NCBI RefSeq assembly: GCF_001294455.1 | Contig: NZ_LIKT01000004.1 | Location: 1 to 64,000, forward strand | Direction of reading: 5' to 3' | From: Phaeobacter sp. 11ANDIMAR09 | GTDB lineage: Bacteria; Pseudomonadota; Alphaproteobacteria; Rhodobacterales; Rhodobacteraceae | DNA: 64,000 nucleotides | Shown here: positions 36,851 to 45,912 of the stretch, one piece after another | Layout: each line of letters begins with the position of its first letter | How positions within the stretch are numbered: position 1 is the first letter of the stretch | Notes under the pieces: model-generated | The model's input: the letters and a program-made list of their open reading frames with translations, nothing else | Databases searched by the model: none | Told to the model about the DNA's origin: nothing | Program-made: the position numbers and the translations under genes

Positions 36851-37594
36851 TTAGGGTTGGGGGGACGATTCCGCGGGATCTTGCTCAATCCGTGACACCA
36901 AGTCTGGTAGGGCGCTCAGATCGGGGATGGCGTGATAGCGGGGGCTTTGGCTCGGGGGATCGGCCTGTTCCAGCTCCCAGATCTCGCCATGGGGCACATA
37001 GGTTCCCCAACCGCCGGCGGTGATCGGAGCAACGACATCGGAACGCATGGAATTGCCGACCATCATGGCGCGCTCCACCCCTTCGCCGTGGCGGCCAAAA
37101 ATCTCGCAATAGGTCTCAGGCGTTTTTTCGGACACGATCTCAACCGCGTCAAACATCTCGCCCAGGCCAGACTGCGCCAGTTTGCGTTCCTGATCCAACA
37201 AATCGCCCTTGGTAATCAGGATGACGCGGTGGCTCGCCGCCAGCTGTTGCACCGCGTCACGCGCATGGGGGAGCAGCTCAATCGGATAAGACAACATCAT
37301 CTGCCCCGCCACGATCAGCTCGTGAATGACCGAGGCCGGCACCTGCTGGTCGGTCACCTCGATCGCGGTTTCGATCATCGACAGGGTAAAGCCTTTGACC
37401 CCGTAGCCATAGCGCCCAAGATTGCGCTTTTCCGCCGCCAGCAGGCGACGGTCCAGCGCCGCACGATCCAGATCCACCGGCGTGTGATCCTGCAATAGCT
37501 CGGCAAAACGATCCTGCGTTACCCGGAAAAATCGCTCGTTGTGCCAGAGCGTGTCGTCGGCATCAAAGCCAATGGTTGTTAAAATGCCTGTCAC
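36851..37594 (-). CDS. HAD-family hydrolase
   Basis: 247 residues. The N-terminal motif FDADDTLWHNE (DxDxT) holds the nucleophile aspartate, ILITKGD is motif II, and the C-terminal MMVGNSMRSDVVAP is motif IV binding magnesium. A helical cap lies between. Likely a small phosphatase of unknown substrate. Divergent from clpS. Confidence 0.9.
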   Translation of the reverse strand: MTGILTTIGFDADDTLWHNERFFRVTQDRFAELLQDHTPVDLDRAALDRRLLAAEKRNLGRYGYGVKGFTLSMIETAIEVTDQQVPASVIHELIVAGQMMLSYPIELLPHARDAVQQLAASHRVILITKGDLLDQERKLAQSGLGEMFDAVEIVSEKTPETYCEIFGRHGEGVERAMMVGNSMRSDVVAPITAGGWGTYVPHGEIWELEQADPPSQSPRYHAIPDLSALPDLVSRIEQDPAESSPQP

Positions 37595-37657
37595 CGTGCT
37601 GTTTCAATCTCTTTTCCTGCGCCGCCATTACGCTATATAAGCGGGATATAGATTTCC

Positions 37658-38026
37658 ATGCATGACTGGAACACTGAACCGATGCCGCTGCTGCCTGTGA
37701 TGATGTCCGAATTCTCGGACGATGATGATACCGATCTGGGTCTTCTGACAAAGACGCGCCCAAAGACGCAGCGTCCGCCGCGTTACAAGGTGCTGTTGCT
37801 CAATGATGATTACACGCCAATGGAATTTGTCGTGATGGTTCTGGAGCGGTTCTTTGGCATGACCCATGCGCAGTCCTTTGAGATCATGCTGACCGTGCAC
37901 AAAAAAGGTGTCGCGGTGGTGGGAGTCTTTACCCATGAAGTCGCCGAGACAAAGGTTGCTCAGGTGATGGATTTTGCCAATCGGCATCAGCATCCGCTGC
38001 AATGCACGATGGAAAAAGAAGAATAA
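37658..38026 (+). CDS. clpS: ATP-dependent Clp protease adaptor ClpS
   Basis: 122 residues from the first ATG; shorter forms could begin at 37682 or 37700, and no ribosome site decides between them. The conserved core [34 protein letters not shown] and the [11 protein letters not shown] end identify ClpS, which delivers proteins with destabilising N-terminal residues to ClpAP. clpA is not adjacent. The methyltransferase gene follows 24 bases later. Confidence 0.95.
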   Translation: MHDWNTEPMPLLPVMMSEFSDDDDTDLGLLTKTRPKTQRPPRYKVLLLNDDYTPMEFVVMVLERFFGMTHAQSFEIMLTVHKKGVAVVGVFTHEVAETKVAQVMDFANRHQHPLQCTMEKEE

Positions 38027-38050
38027 TATCAACATCTAAAAGGATGTGCT

Positions 38051-39052
38051 ATGTCCCTGCGCCTGTCCCTGGCCCTTGATGCGGGAGGCTGCGTTGTGCC
38101 CGCTGAGGGGCGCATTGCCGTCTTTGCGCCGCGTGCTGGTTTGGATCTGTCAGCCCTGCCAAAAGAGCGGGTGGTGATCCTGCAACCGCTGCGTCCGGAT
38201 TTTGAAGCCTTCGAGGCGGCGGGTTTTGCCAGTCTGCCAGGATTGGCGGATCTGCCCGAGGGCGAGCGCTTTGCCGCCGCAGTGGTTTTCCTGCCCCGTG
38301 CCAAGGCCGAAGCCCGCTTGCTGGTGGCCCAGGCCGAGGCGGTGACCTCTGGCCCGGTGTTGGTCGACGGGGCCAAGACCGATGGTGTCGATTCGATCCT
38401 CAAGGCGCTGCGCAAACTGACCGAAACCTCGGCCCCGGTGTCAAAGGCCCATGGCAAGATCTTCTGGTTCCAGGGGGGCAACAATAGGCTCACAGAGTGG
38501 ATCCCTGCGCAAGAGAACCGTGTGGATGGGTTTGTCACCGCGCCAGGGGTGTTTTCAGCCGATGGTATTGACCCGGCCTCGGCGCTTTTGGTGCGCAGCC
38601 TGCCCGAAAAACTGGGCGCGCGTGTTGCGGATCTGGGGGGCGGTTGGGGCTATTTGTCGACGCAGATCTTGACCCGGGCTGCGGTGAAACAGCTGCATCT
38701 GGTCGAGGCTGACCATGTTGCTCTGGGCTGTGCCCGGCAGAATGTCAGGGATGCGCGCGCGCATTTTTACTGGGCGGATGCCCGCACTTGGCGGGCTCCG
38801 GATCAGATCGATACCGTGGTGATGAATCCCCCATTCCACAGCGGGCGCAAATCCGAGCCCGAGCTGGGGCAGGCTTTCATTGCAGCGGCGGCCAATATGC
38901 TGGTCGCCTCGGGGCATCTGTGGCTGGTGGCCAACCGGCATCTGCCCTATGAGACTCTGCTTGCAGAACGCTTTGTCGCGGCCGAAGAAATCGCTGGCGA
39001 CAATCGGTTCAAGGTCTTGCATGCCCAGCGGCCCCGGCGCCCCAAACGCTGA
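38051..39052 (+). CDS. Class I SAM methyltransferase, RsmC/RlmG-like
   Basis: 333 residues with the two-domain architecture of RsmC: a degenerate N-terminal methyltransferase-like half and a C-terminal catalytic half holding VADLGGGWGYLS (SAM motif I) and VMNPPFHSG (NPPF motif for base methylation of guanine N2). By homology it should methylate 16S rRNA G1207 or a related guanine. It follows clpS closely and may be cotranscribed. Confidence 0.87.
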   Translation: MSLRLSLALDAGGCVVPAEGRIAVFAPRAGLDLSALPKERVVILQPLRPDFEAFEAAGFASLPGLADLPEGERFAAAVVFLPRAKAEARLLVAQAEAVTSGPVLVDGAKTDGVDSILKALRKLTETSAPVSKAHGKIFWFQGGNNRLTEWIPAQENRVDGFVTAPGVFSADGIDPASALLVRSLPEKLGARVADLGGGWGYLSTQILTRAAVKQLHLVEADHVALGCARQNVRDARAHFYWADARTWRAPDQIDTVVMNPPFHSGRKSEPELGQAFIAAAANMLVASGHLWLVANRHLPYETLLAERFVAAEEIAGDNRFKVLHAQRPRRPKR

Positions 39053-39147
39053 TTTTTCCCCTATCTTGCCCCGAAATTCTGCGTTCCCAAATGCAGATCC
39101 GGGGGGTAGGCTCGCAGTCGAATTCAAACCTCAGGAGTATGCCTCGC

Positions 39148-39951
39148 ATGTCCTTTTCCATCTCTGGCAAGACTGCCATCGTCACCGGTGCCTCTTCGGG
39201 TATTGGCTTGGCCATCGGGCGTCAATTTGTGGCTGCTGGAGCCAAGGTGATGTTTGCTGATACCAATGAGGCCGCCTTGGTGCGCGAACTGGGCGAGCAG
39301 CCGGAAGAGAGCAATATTCGCTATTTTGCCGGAGACCTGCGGGAACGTCTGACCATCGCCAATCTGTTGTCGGCGACCATTGATGCCTTTGACGATATCG
39401 ACATCCTGGTCAATGGGGCGCGTCAGGTGGTGCAGAGCGATCCGCTGGACACCAATGATGACTCGCTGGAACTGTTGTTGATGGAAAACCTGCTGCCCAC
39501 GCTGCGGCTGTCGCAGCAGGTGGCGCGCCGGATGATCAAGCAGGGCGAGGGCCGTGATGAAGACGCGCCTCTGGGTGCCATCGTCAATCTGTCTTCGATT
39601 GCGGCCCGGCGCACCCACCCCGAATTGATGGCCTATTCGGTTGCGTCGGCGGCACTGGACCAGCTGACACGCTCGCTGTCCGTCTCGCTGTCGCCACATC
39701 GCATCCGGGTGAATTCCATCGCCTTTGGCTCAGTCATGAGCGCCTCGATGCAGTCGACACTGAAGGACAACCGCAGCTACCGCCAGGATATCGAAGAACA
39801 TACCCCCCTGGGGCGCATTGCCTCGCCGACAGAACTGACCGAAGCCGCGCAGTATCTGGCCTCGGATGCCTCGGGTTTTATGACCGGGCAGATCATGACC
39901 CTGGATGGCGGGCGCACCCTGCTCGATCCTGTCGCCGCACCGGTTCACTAG
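39148..39951 (+). CDS. SDR-family protein lacking the catalytic lysine
   Basis: 267 residues from MSFSISGK, chosen because AGGAG is ten bases upstream; MPRMSF nine bases earlier would place AGGAG too close. The nucleotide-binding TGASSGIG is intact, as is the tail RIASPTELTEAAQYLASDASGFMTGQI. However, the active-site motif YxxxK reads YSVAS, with serine where lysine is expected, so ordinary dehydrogenase activity is doubtful. It precedes hemF on the same strand. Confidence 0.87.
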   Translation: MSFSISGKTAIVTGASSGIGLAIGRQFVAAGAKVMFADTNEAALVRELGEQPEESNIRYFAGDLRERLTIANLLSATIDAFDDIDILVNGARQVVQSDPLDTNDDSLELLLMENLLPTLRLSQQVARRMIKQGEGRDEDAPLGAIVNLSSIAARRTHPELMAYSVASAALDQLTRSLSVSLSPHRIRVNSIAFGSVMSASMQSTLKDNRSYRQDIEEHTPLGRIASPTELTEAAQYLASDASGFMTGQIMTLDGGRTLLDPVAAPVH

Positions 39952-39988
39952 CACGCTCCCCGATAGAACACAGCAGAAAGCCTCCTTG

Positions 39989-40882
39989 ATGACCGCCGAT
40001 ATGAGCACCGAAAAAGCCCAGGCCGCTGCCTGGTTCCGCAGCCTGCGCGACGAAATCGTCGCCGCCTTTGAAGCGCTGGAAGACCGCCATGACAGCGGTC
40101 CCTTTGCGGATATGGAGCCAGGTCGGTTTGAGGTCACCCAGACCAAGCGGTCGGCGGAGGATGGATCAGATGCGGGGGGCGGGTTGATGAGCGTGATGCG
40201 CGGCGGTCGGGTGTTTGAAAAGGTCGGCGTCAATATCTCCGAGGTCTACGGCACCCTAGGAGAGCGGGCGCAAAACGCCATGGCGGCCCGCAAGGGCCTG
40301 CCGGGGATGAAGGAAGACCCACGGTTCTGGGCCTCGGGGATTTCCCTGGTCGCACATATGCGCAACCCCCACGCGCCTGCGGTGCATATGAACACCCGAA
40401 TGTTCTGGACCCCGCATGCCTGGTGGTTTGGCGGCGGCTCGGACCTCAATCCCTGCCTTGAGTATGATGAAGATACCGCGCATTTTCACGCCACCCAAAA
40501 GGCCCATCTCGACCCGCATGGCGCCGATCTCTACCCTCGGCTCAAAGACTGGGCGGATGAGTATTTTTATATCCCTCACCGCAACCGGGCGCGCGGCGTT
40601 GGCGGTATCTTTATGGATGACCACAACAGTGGCGACTGGGCGGCGGATTTTGCCCTGACACAGGATATCGGCCGTGCCTTTCTACCGGCCTATCTGCCGC
40701 TGGTGGACAAGCGCCGGGCACAGGATTTCTCGGAGGCCGACAAAGAGGCACAGCTGGTGCATCGCGGGCTCTATGCTGAATACAATCTGGTCTATGATCG
40801 CGGTACCAAATTTGGCCTTGAGACCGGCCATGACGCTAATGCAGTGCTGATGAGCCTGCCACCCCTAGCCAAGTGGGTCTGA
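39989..40882 (+). CDS. hemF: Oxygen-dependent coproporphyrinogen III oxidase
   Basis: 297 residues from MTADMSTEKAQ (a start at 40001 is also possible). Family blocks are GGGLMSVMRGGRVFEKVGVN, NPHAPAVHMNTRMF, WWFGGGSDLNPC, the RGVGGIFMDD segment and a YNLVYDRGTKFGLETG end. It makes protoporphyrinogen IX using oxygen, complementing HemN. Upstream SDR gene may be cotranscribed. No FNR box was seen near it. Confidence 0.96.
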   Translation: MTADMSTEKAQAAAWFRSLRDEIVAAFEALEDRHDSGPFADMEPGRFEVTQTKRSAEDGSDAGGGLMSVMRGGRVFEKVGVNISEVYGTLGERAQNAMAARKGLPGMKEDPRFWASGISLVAHMRNPHAPAVHMNTRMFWTPHAWWFGGGSDLNPCLEYDEDTAHFHATQKAHLDPHGADLYPRLKDWADEYFYIPHRNRARGVGGIFMDDHNSGDWAADFALTQDIGRAFLPAYLPLVDKRRAQDFSEADKEAQLVHRGLYAEYNLVYDRGTKFGLETGHDANAVLMSLPPLAKWV

Positions 40883-40962
40883 GCTAGTCAGAGCCAAAGG
40901 CACGAAAGGATGCGTTTAGGCTTTCGCCTCTTGGCTAAGCAGGTGATTGAGACCCGCTGAAT

Positions 40963-41127
40963 TCAGCTGTCTTTCTTTTTGTCGATACTGCAGACGGCGG
41001 TAAAACTGCCGTCGGGCATTTTCTCTAGATCCATAGTCCCACCGCTTTTCCCGCATAGCTTGATAAAGCCCTCGACCATGTCACGGTCGAGGTTTTTTAT
41101 GGTCCAAAGGGTCTTCTTTTTCGCCAT
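40963..41127 (-). CDS. 54-residue protein ending the lipoprotein operon
   Basis: MAKKKTLWTIKNLDRDMVEG is followed by FIKLCGKSGGT, LEKMPDGSFTAVCSI and a lysine-rich tail. GAAAGGAATG precedes the ATG and it begins 13 bases after the upstream lipoprotein stop, which supports a real gene. The likely order is strand, helix, hairpin; the first half faintly recalls ribbon-helix-helix proteins, but this is not a firm match. No signal peptide, so it should be cytoplasmic. Family unknown. Confidence 0.65.
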   Translation of the reverse strand: MAKKKTLWTIKNLDRDMVEGFIKLCGKSGGTMDLEKMPDGSFTAVCSIDKKKDS

Positions 41128-41140
41128 GGTTTCATTCCTT

Positions 41141-41800
41141 TCAAATCAGCTTGAGGGCCTTGGCAATGGCAATGTTCTTTGTCGCATTGCTTCCATCGCC
41201 TATGGCAATGGCAGCCTGGCTGGGTGCATCAACCCCGGACAGTGAAATGCCTTGTGCCTTGGCCAAGGCCAAATAGGTGGTCAGATTGGCATCCGAGCCA
41301 TTTACGAATGACAGGAGCTTGACTGTGGCAGTACGTGCGGCCGGGTCATCACTAACACGAACGGTATTGGTTGCATTGACCACGGCCTTCACGGCCGCCT
41401 CAGCCTGGTTGGCGTTTTTGGGGTTTTCTGTTGTGCCATTGACCAGGGCAACCGCAGCGGGGCCTGTGGCATAGCCTGAAGCCACGGTCACCTGGGTGTC
41501 GAAGGGGCCGGTACTGCCTGTTGTCTGCGCAATTCTGATGGTGCCTACCAGGTTTGTTGCCTCGGTATTGGGGCGGCCGTTCTCGTCGCGCCCCATCGGA
41601 GGCACCAACCCGACAACCTGACGGCGCAGCCCTGCATTTGCTTCAAATGGCACCGCTTTGGCGGCATCGGCTTCTATGCCGAGATTGAAGCCGGTGGATT
41701 CTCCAAAGACCAGAGTATTTTCGCAACCAGCCAGTACGGTAAGGCAGGCACCGACTAGGAGGATTGAACGGAGATGGCTGTTTAGCTGAAGGTGTCTCAT
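41141..41800 (-). CDS. Lipoprotein of unknown function (third of trio)
   Basis: 219 residues from MRHLQLNSHLRS, with GGAGGG upstream; the longer frame from 41854 overlaps the previous gene. Lipobox LAGC puts the lipidated cysteine at 26. The segment after it contains TLVFGESTGFNLGIEAD, GLRRQVVGLVPP, an acidic loop and ATNLVGTI, resembling the same blocks in the preceding gene. The C-terminal half (about 125-219) is extra and alanine/asparagine-rich with no recognised domain. No family name is known to me. Confidence 0.8.
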   Translation of the reverse strand: MRHLQLNSHLRSILLVGACLTVLAGCENTLVFGESTGFNLGIEADAAKAVPFEANAGLRRQVVGLVPPMGRDENGRPNTEATNLVGTIRIAQTTGSTGPFDTQVTVASGYATGPAAVALVNGTTENPKNANQAEAAVKAVVNATNTVRVSDDPAARTATVKLLSFVNGSDANLTTYLALAKAQGISLSGVDAPSQAAIAIGDGSNATKNIAIAKALKLI

Positions 41801-42213
41801 TCGCCATTCCCTCCGGAGGTACCATTTGAGGGTTGGCCTGCAAACTGATTGCAATCCAGCAAATTCTCGTTTCCGTCTTTGATTTTTGCGGCGAGATCGG
41901 TTGCAGCCTTGCCAGTGATGACCAAGTCGGAATACCGCGTCAGAGCCACGCCATTGGTCTGCAGATAGCTACAGCCGAGGGAGGCCATGACATCGCGGTC
42001 ATCCACACCGTCGTCCGGTGTTGGATCAGTTCCCTTTGGGACAAGAGTTACAAACTCACGGTCATAGCCTAGCACGAGCTTGCCGGATTGACGGTTCTGG
42101 CTAAATCGCCCGTTCAGCCCCACCGTTGTATCGTGTGCAACATATAGGTTTTTGGCTTCGCATCCAGAAAGAGCGAGCAAACCAAGGGCCAAGGGAATAA
42201 GCAGTCGTGTCAT
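41797..42213 (-). CDS. Lipoprotein of unknown function (second of trio)
   Basis: 138 residues with a short signal peptide and lipobox LSGC (Cys18). Mature segments KNLYVAHDTTVGLNGRF, LGYDREFVTLVPKG, an acidic loop, VMASLGCSYLQ and DLVITGKAATDLA align with matching blocks in the following gene, so the two are probably paralogues. The tail is glycine/serine-rich. It overlaps the next gene by ATGA, showing translational coupling. Function unknown. Confidence 0.8.
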   Translation of the reverse strand: MTRLLIPLALGLLALSGCEAKNLYVAHDTTVGLNGRFSQNRQSGKLVLGYDREFVTLVPKGTDPTPDDGVDDRDVMASLGCSYLQTNGVALTRYSDLVITGKAATDLAAKIKDGNENLLDCNQFAGQPSNGTSGGNGE

Positions 42214-42258
42214 TATACTACCACCAAAAGCTATTTCCTACAAAACATCTGCCAAGCA

Positions 42259-42729
42259 TCAAGACCTGCAATCCTCGGCAGAGCCGAGTTGTAATTGGGT
42301 CAAAGGTAGATCTGACGCTTGGAAAGCTATTGTACGACTGTAGACCTCACCTTCTGGAATTGAAAGAATTTTGGCGCGCTGCCTAAACCCTAGGGTGAAA
42401 TCCACCTCTCGCCCGAAGCTCGAGAACAGTAGCCCGTAACTGTCTGTCAGCGAAAAATGGCTAAAAGATTGTTCCGGGCAATCGGTAGAAAAAACAGAAA
42501 TATCATGCCAGTAACCGAAACTGAGAGCGGTGGTGTCACGACTGACCTCCAGATGTAGGCCAGGCGCCTTGCGTTGCCGCACGATGGCCCCCTCTCCGGG
42601 GATCAACTGATCGGATACCAGGCCAAAGCCATTGACGGAACAGCCGACTACTAGCGCTAAAGATAAAATTAGCAGTAGTAAACGGCAGCAAGATTCCCCC
42701 AGAATCCTACAAGTTTTGATTGCAGGCAT
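42259..42729 (-). CDS. Lipoprotein of unknown function (first of trio)
   Basis: 156 residues, GGGAGG before the ATG. A signal peptide ends in the lipobox VVGC (Cys30). The mature region includes GLHLEVSRDTTALSFGYWHD, which loosely resembles the GYDRE-type block of the two following lipoproteins, and two cysteines (in STDCPEQ and EDCRS) that could form a disulphide. No recognised domain. It heads the leftward operon and is divergent from the GH25 muramidase. Confidence 0.75.
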   Translation of the reverse strand: MPAIKTCRILGESCCRLLLLILSLALVVGCSVNGFGLVSDQLIPGEGAIVRQRKAPGLHLEVSRDTTALSFGYWHDISVFSTDCPEQSFSHFSLTDSYGLLFSSFGREVDFTLGFRQRAKILSIPEGEVYSRTIAFQASDLPLTQLQLGSAEDCRS

Positions 42730-42881
42730 TTCTTTTCCTCCCAGAATCCAACTATCCGGCCATTGTTGGTTTAAGGGAAGCCGAATTTCGCCAAACCACC
42801 CTATTGAGGGGTTGCCCTATTGGCGGCCGTGGAGGTCAGCTGCTACTGCTGGGGCAATCAGGGAGTGAGATAAAGGTGATC

Positions 42882-43694
42882 ATGCGTCTGTTGTTTTTGA
42901 TACCCCTGCTGCTTGTCACGGCAATGGGCTGTGCACGGCGCGTGCCTGATGTTCAACAATCCGAATCTCCGAGCCAACGGCCGACATTGGCCGAGCTGTC
43001 GACACTCACCACCTATCCGCGTTTTGGCGATAGTGACCCGCATGAATGGCGCGGTCGTGGTCCCAACAGCTATGCGATCCACGGCATTGATGTTTCCCGC
43101 TATCAGGGGGAGATTGACTGGCCACAGGTCAAAGCATCGGGCGTGTCCTTTGCCTATATCAAGGCGACCGAGGGTGGCGATGTGGCGGATCCCCGGTTTG
43201 CCGCAAACTGGCGCGGGGCGCAGCGCGCTGAGATACAGCAGGGCGCCTATCACTATTTCTATTTCTGTCGCCCGGCAGCAGAGCAAGCACGCTGGTTCAT
43301 CAAACATGTGCCACGCGATCCAAACGCGCTGCCGCCAGTTCTGGATATGGAATGGAACCCGCGCTCGCGCACCTGCACTAAACGCCCTGATGGCCGGGTG
43401 GTGCGGGCCGAGGCGCGCAAGTTCCTGGCGCTGTTAGAGGCTCACTATGGACAGCGCCCAGTGGTTTATACAACGGTTGATTTTTATCGCGAGACCGGCA
43501 TTGGGCGGTTGCGCGGGACTGAGTTCTGGCTGCGCTCGGTCGCGGGACATCCCCGTCAGGTCTACCCCGGCGCCTTTTGGCGGCTTTGGCAATATACTGG
43601 CACCGGGGTGGTGCCGGGGATCGCAGGCAACGTGGATCTGAATGTGTTCCACGACAGCCCTGAAACCTGGCTGCGTTGGTCCGGGCAGCTTTAG
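42882..43694 (+). CDS. Lipoprotein GH25 muramidase (lysozyme)
   Basis: 270 residues from MRLLFLIPLLLV with AAAGGTG upstream. Lipobox AMGC makes Cys17 the lipid site. The GH25 domain (about 60-265) shows GIDVSRYQGEIDW, FAYIKATEGGD, GAYHYFYFC and PVLDMEWNP, containing the conserved aspartate and glutamate residues of the family. It should cut the glycan of peptidoglycan from a membrane-anchored position. Divergent from the lipoprotein trio, convergent with hemC. Confidence 0.92.
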   Translation: MRLLFLIPLLLVTAMGCARRVPDVQQSESPSQRPTLAELSTLTTYPRFGDSDPHEWRGRGPNSYAIHGIDVSRYQGEIDWPQVKASGVSFAYIKATEGGDVADPRFAANWRGAQRAEIQQGAYHYFYFCRPAAEQARWFIKHVPRDPNALPPVLDMEWNPRSRTCTKRPDGRVVRAEARKFLALLEAHYGQRPVVYTTVDFYRETGIGRLRGTEFWLRSVAGHPRQVYPGAFWRLWQYTGTGVVPGIAGNVDLNVFHDSPETWLRWSGQL

Positions 43695-43796
43695 GAATAG
43701 TTTTGGATAGGTATGCGCTCAGCCCCGCGAAAACCGAGCAGCGGCTCTGACCCAAGCACAGCGTGGTGAGCGGTGCGTTGCAGACCAAAGCTTGCT

Positions 43797-44756
43797 TCAG
43801 TTTCGCCAGTCAAAAAAACCTTCGCCCGCTTGCTGTAGAAGCTTTGTCGCCATCTCGCGGCCCAGCTCGCCCCCGTCTTCAATGGCGCAGCTCTGATCCT
43901 CTGCAATAGCCTCTGACCCATCCGGGCGCAGCACTTCACCGCGCAGCCGGAGTGTGCCGCCATCCAGTTCGGCCAGTCCTGCGATAGGCGTCTCACAAGA
44001 GCCATCCAACGCAGCCAAAAAGGCCCGTTCTGCCGCCAAGCGCTTGCCGGTGGTTACGTCGTGGATCGCTTCAAGCATCGCGGCGGTACGACTGTCATTG
44101 CCGCGCCGCTCAATCCCAATGGCCCCCTGCGCCACAGCGGGTAGCATATCGGTGGTCTCAATCGCGGTGGCGGGCACATCTGCCATTGCCAGGCGGTTTA
44201 GGCCGGCCATGGCCAGGAAGGTGCATTCCGCCACACCTTCATTCAGTTTTTTCAAACGCGTCTGCACATTGCCACGGAACTCCACCACCTTCAGATCTGG
44301 GCGGCGGTTCATCAATTGCGCCCGGCGGCGCAGCGATGAGGTGCCGACCACGGCGCCGGGCTCCAGATCCTGTAGCCGCGAAAATTTTGGTGAGACAAAA
44401 GCGTCCCGCACGTCTTCGCGCGGCAGATAGCAGTCCAGTAGCAGCCCTGCGGGTTGGGCCACGGGCATGTCCTTCATCGAGTGCACCGCGATGTCGATCG
44501 CGCCGGACAGCAGATCCTCTTCGATCTCCTTGGTGAACAGCCCCTTGCCGCCCAGCTCCTTCAGCGGCTTGTCCGCCGCAATCAGCGCCTGATTGTCGCC
44601 ACTTGTTTTAATCACCACGATCTCAAAGGCCTCATGCGGCAGATCAAAGGCCTCTGCCAGGCGGCGACGGGTCTCATAGGCCTGGGCCAGCGCCAAGGGG
44701 GAACCACGGGTGCCGATTTTCAGCGGAGAAGCGGGGGAGGGCAGGTTCTGTGTCAT
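43797..44756 (-). CDS. hemC: Porphobilinogen deaminase (hydroxymethylbilane synthase)
   Basis: 319 residues from MTQNLPSPASPLKIGTRGSPLALAQA, AAAGGTC upstream. The cofactor-binding cysteine appears in LAALDGSCETPIAG and the dipyrromethane region has TSSLRRRAQL. It joins four porphobilinogen molecules into the linear tetrapyrrole. Divergent from hemE. Confidence 0.96.
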   Translation of the reverse strand: MTQNLPSPASPLKIGTRGSPLALAQAYETRRRLAEAFDLPHEAFEIVVIKTSGDNQALIAADKPLKELGGKGLFTKEIEEDLLSGAIDIAVHSMKDMPVAQPAGLLLDCYLPREDVRDAFVSPKFSRLQDLEPGAVVGTSSLRRRAQLMNRRPDLKVVEFRGNVQTRLKKLNEGVAECTFLAMAGLNRLAMADVPATAIETTDMLPAVAQGAIGIERRGNDSRTAAMLEAIHDVTTGKRLAAERAFLAALDGSCETPIAGLAELDGGTLRLRGEVLRPDGSEAIAEDQSCAIEDGGELGREMATKLLQQAGEGFFDWRN

Positions 44757-44877
44757 GGTATGACCTTTAGTAGCGGCGATTTGCCGTTGCAAGCATTGCT
44801 CAGGCTGCCCTTGACAATTTGCCGCTTTGGGCCGACCTCATGTGCGGTATAAACGAGCAGGCGAAATCGAGGGTGAC

Positions 44878-45912
44878 ATGGCTGAACAAAAGAAAATTCT
44901 GCGCGCATTGGCAGGGGAAACACAGGATGTGCCGCCAATCTGGATGATGCGCCAGGCGGGCCGTTACCTGCCCGAGTATCGCGCCACCCGGGCTCAGGCC
45001 GGGGATTTTCTCAAACTCTGCTACAACCCTGAACTCGCTGCCGAGGTCACGCTCCAGCCCATTCGCCGCTATGGGTTTGATGCGGCGATCCTCTTTGCCG
45101 ACATTCTGTTGATCCCCCAGGCGTTGGGCGCGGATCTGTGGTTTGTCACCGGCGAAGGCCCACGTCTTTCGACCATCACCACCGAAGCTGATTTTGCCAA
45201 ACTCGGCCCAGTGTCTGACATCCACGAGACCCTGAACCCGATCTACGAGACCGTCAAAATCCTGTCCCGGGAATTGCCTGCCGAGACCACGCTGATTGGT
45301 TTTGCAGGCGCCCCCTGGACCGTCGCAACCTATATGATTGCAGGTCGCGGCACCCCGGATCAGGGCCCGGCCCATGCGCTGAAACACGAAAACCGTGCCC
45401 TGTTTGAGGCCCTGTTGGCCCGTATCACCGAAGCCACCATCGACTACCTGTCCAAACAAATCGAGGCTGGCGCCGAAGTGGTCAAGATCTTTGACAGCTG
45501 GGCAGGCTCGCTCAAAGGCGAAGATTTCCGCAAATATGCGCTGGAACCCTGCCGCGAGATCACCGCAGCGCTGAAACAGCGCCACCCCGGCATTCCTGTC
45601 ATCGGCTTCCCGCGGGAAGCGGGCGAAAAATATCTGGGCTTTGCCAAGGAAACGGGCATTGACTGCCTGGCGCTGGACAATTCGGTTGACCCCCTTTGGG
45701 CCGCACAGAACCTGCAGGTAGATGGCTGCGTGCAGGGCAATTTGGCCTCGCGCCACATGGTGACCGGTGGTCAGGATCTGGTGGAGGAAACCCGGGCCAT
45801 CGTGCAGGCCTTCAAAAACGGCCCTCATATCTTCAACCTGGGCCATGGCATCACGCCCGACGCCGACCCCGACAATGTCCAGCTGATGATCGACACTGTG
45901 CGCGGTGGTTGA
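44878..45912 (+). CDS. hemE: Uroporphyrinogen decarboxylase
   Basis: 344 residues from [21 protein letters not shown] upstream. Signatures [17 protein letters not shown] and [14 protein letters not shown] are present, with the catalytic aspartate in [12 protein letters not shown]. It converts uroporphyrinogen III to coproporphyrinogen III, the substrate of HemF and HemN. It overlaps the next gene by eight bases and is divergent from hemC, a common arrangement in this order. Confidence 0.96.
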   Translation: MAEQKKILRALAGETQDVPPIWMMRQAGRYLPEYRATRAQAGDFLKLCYNPELAAEVTLQPIRRYGFDAAILFADILLIPQALGADLWFVTGEGPRLSTITTEADFAKLGPVSDIHETLNPIYETVKILSRELPAETTLIGFAGAPWTVATYMIAGRGTPDQGPAHALKHENRALFEALLARITEATIDYLSKQIEAGAEVVKIFDSWAGSLKGEDFRKYALEPCREITAALKQRHPGIPVIGFPREAGEKYLGFAKETGIDCLALDNSVDPLWAAQNLQVDGCVQGNLASRHMVTGGQDLVEETRAIVQAFKNGPHIFNLGHGITPDADPDNVQLMIDTVRGG

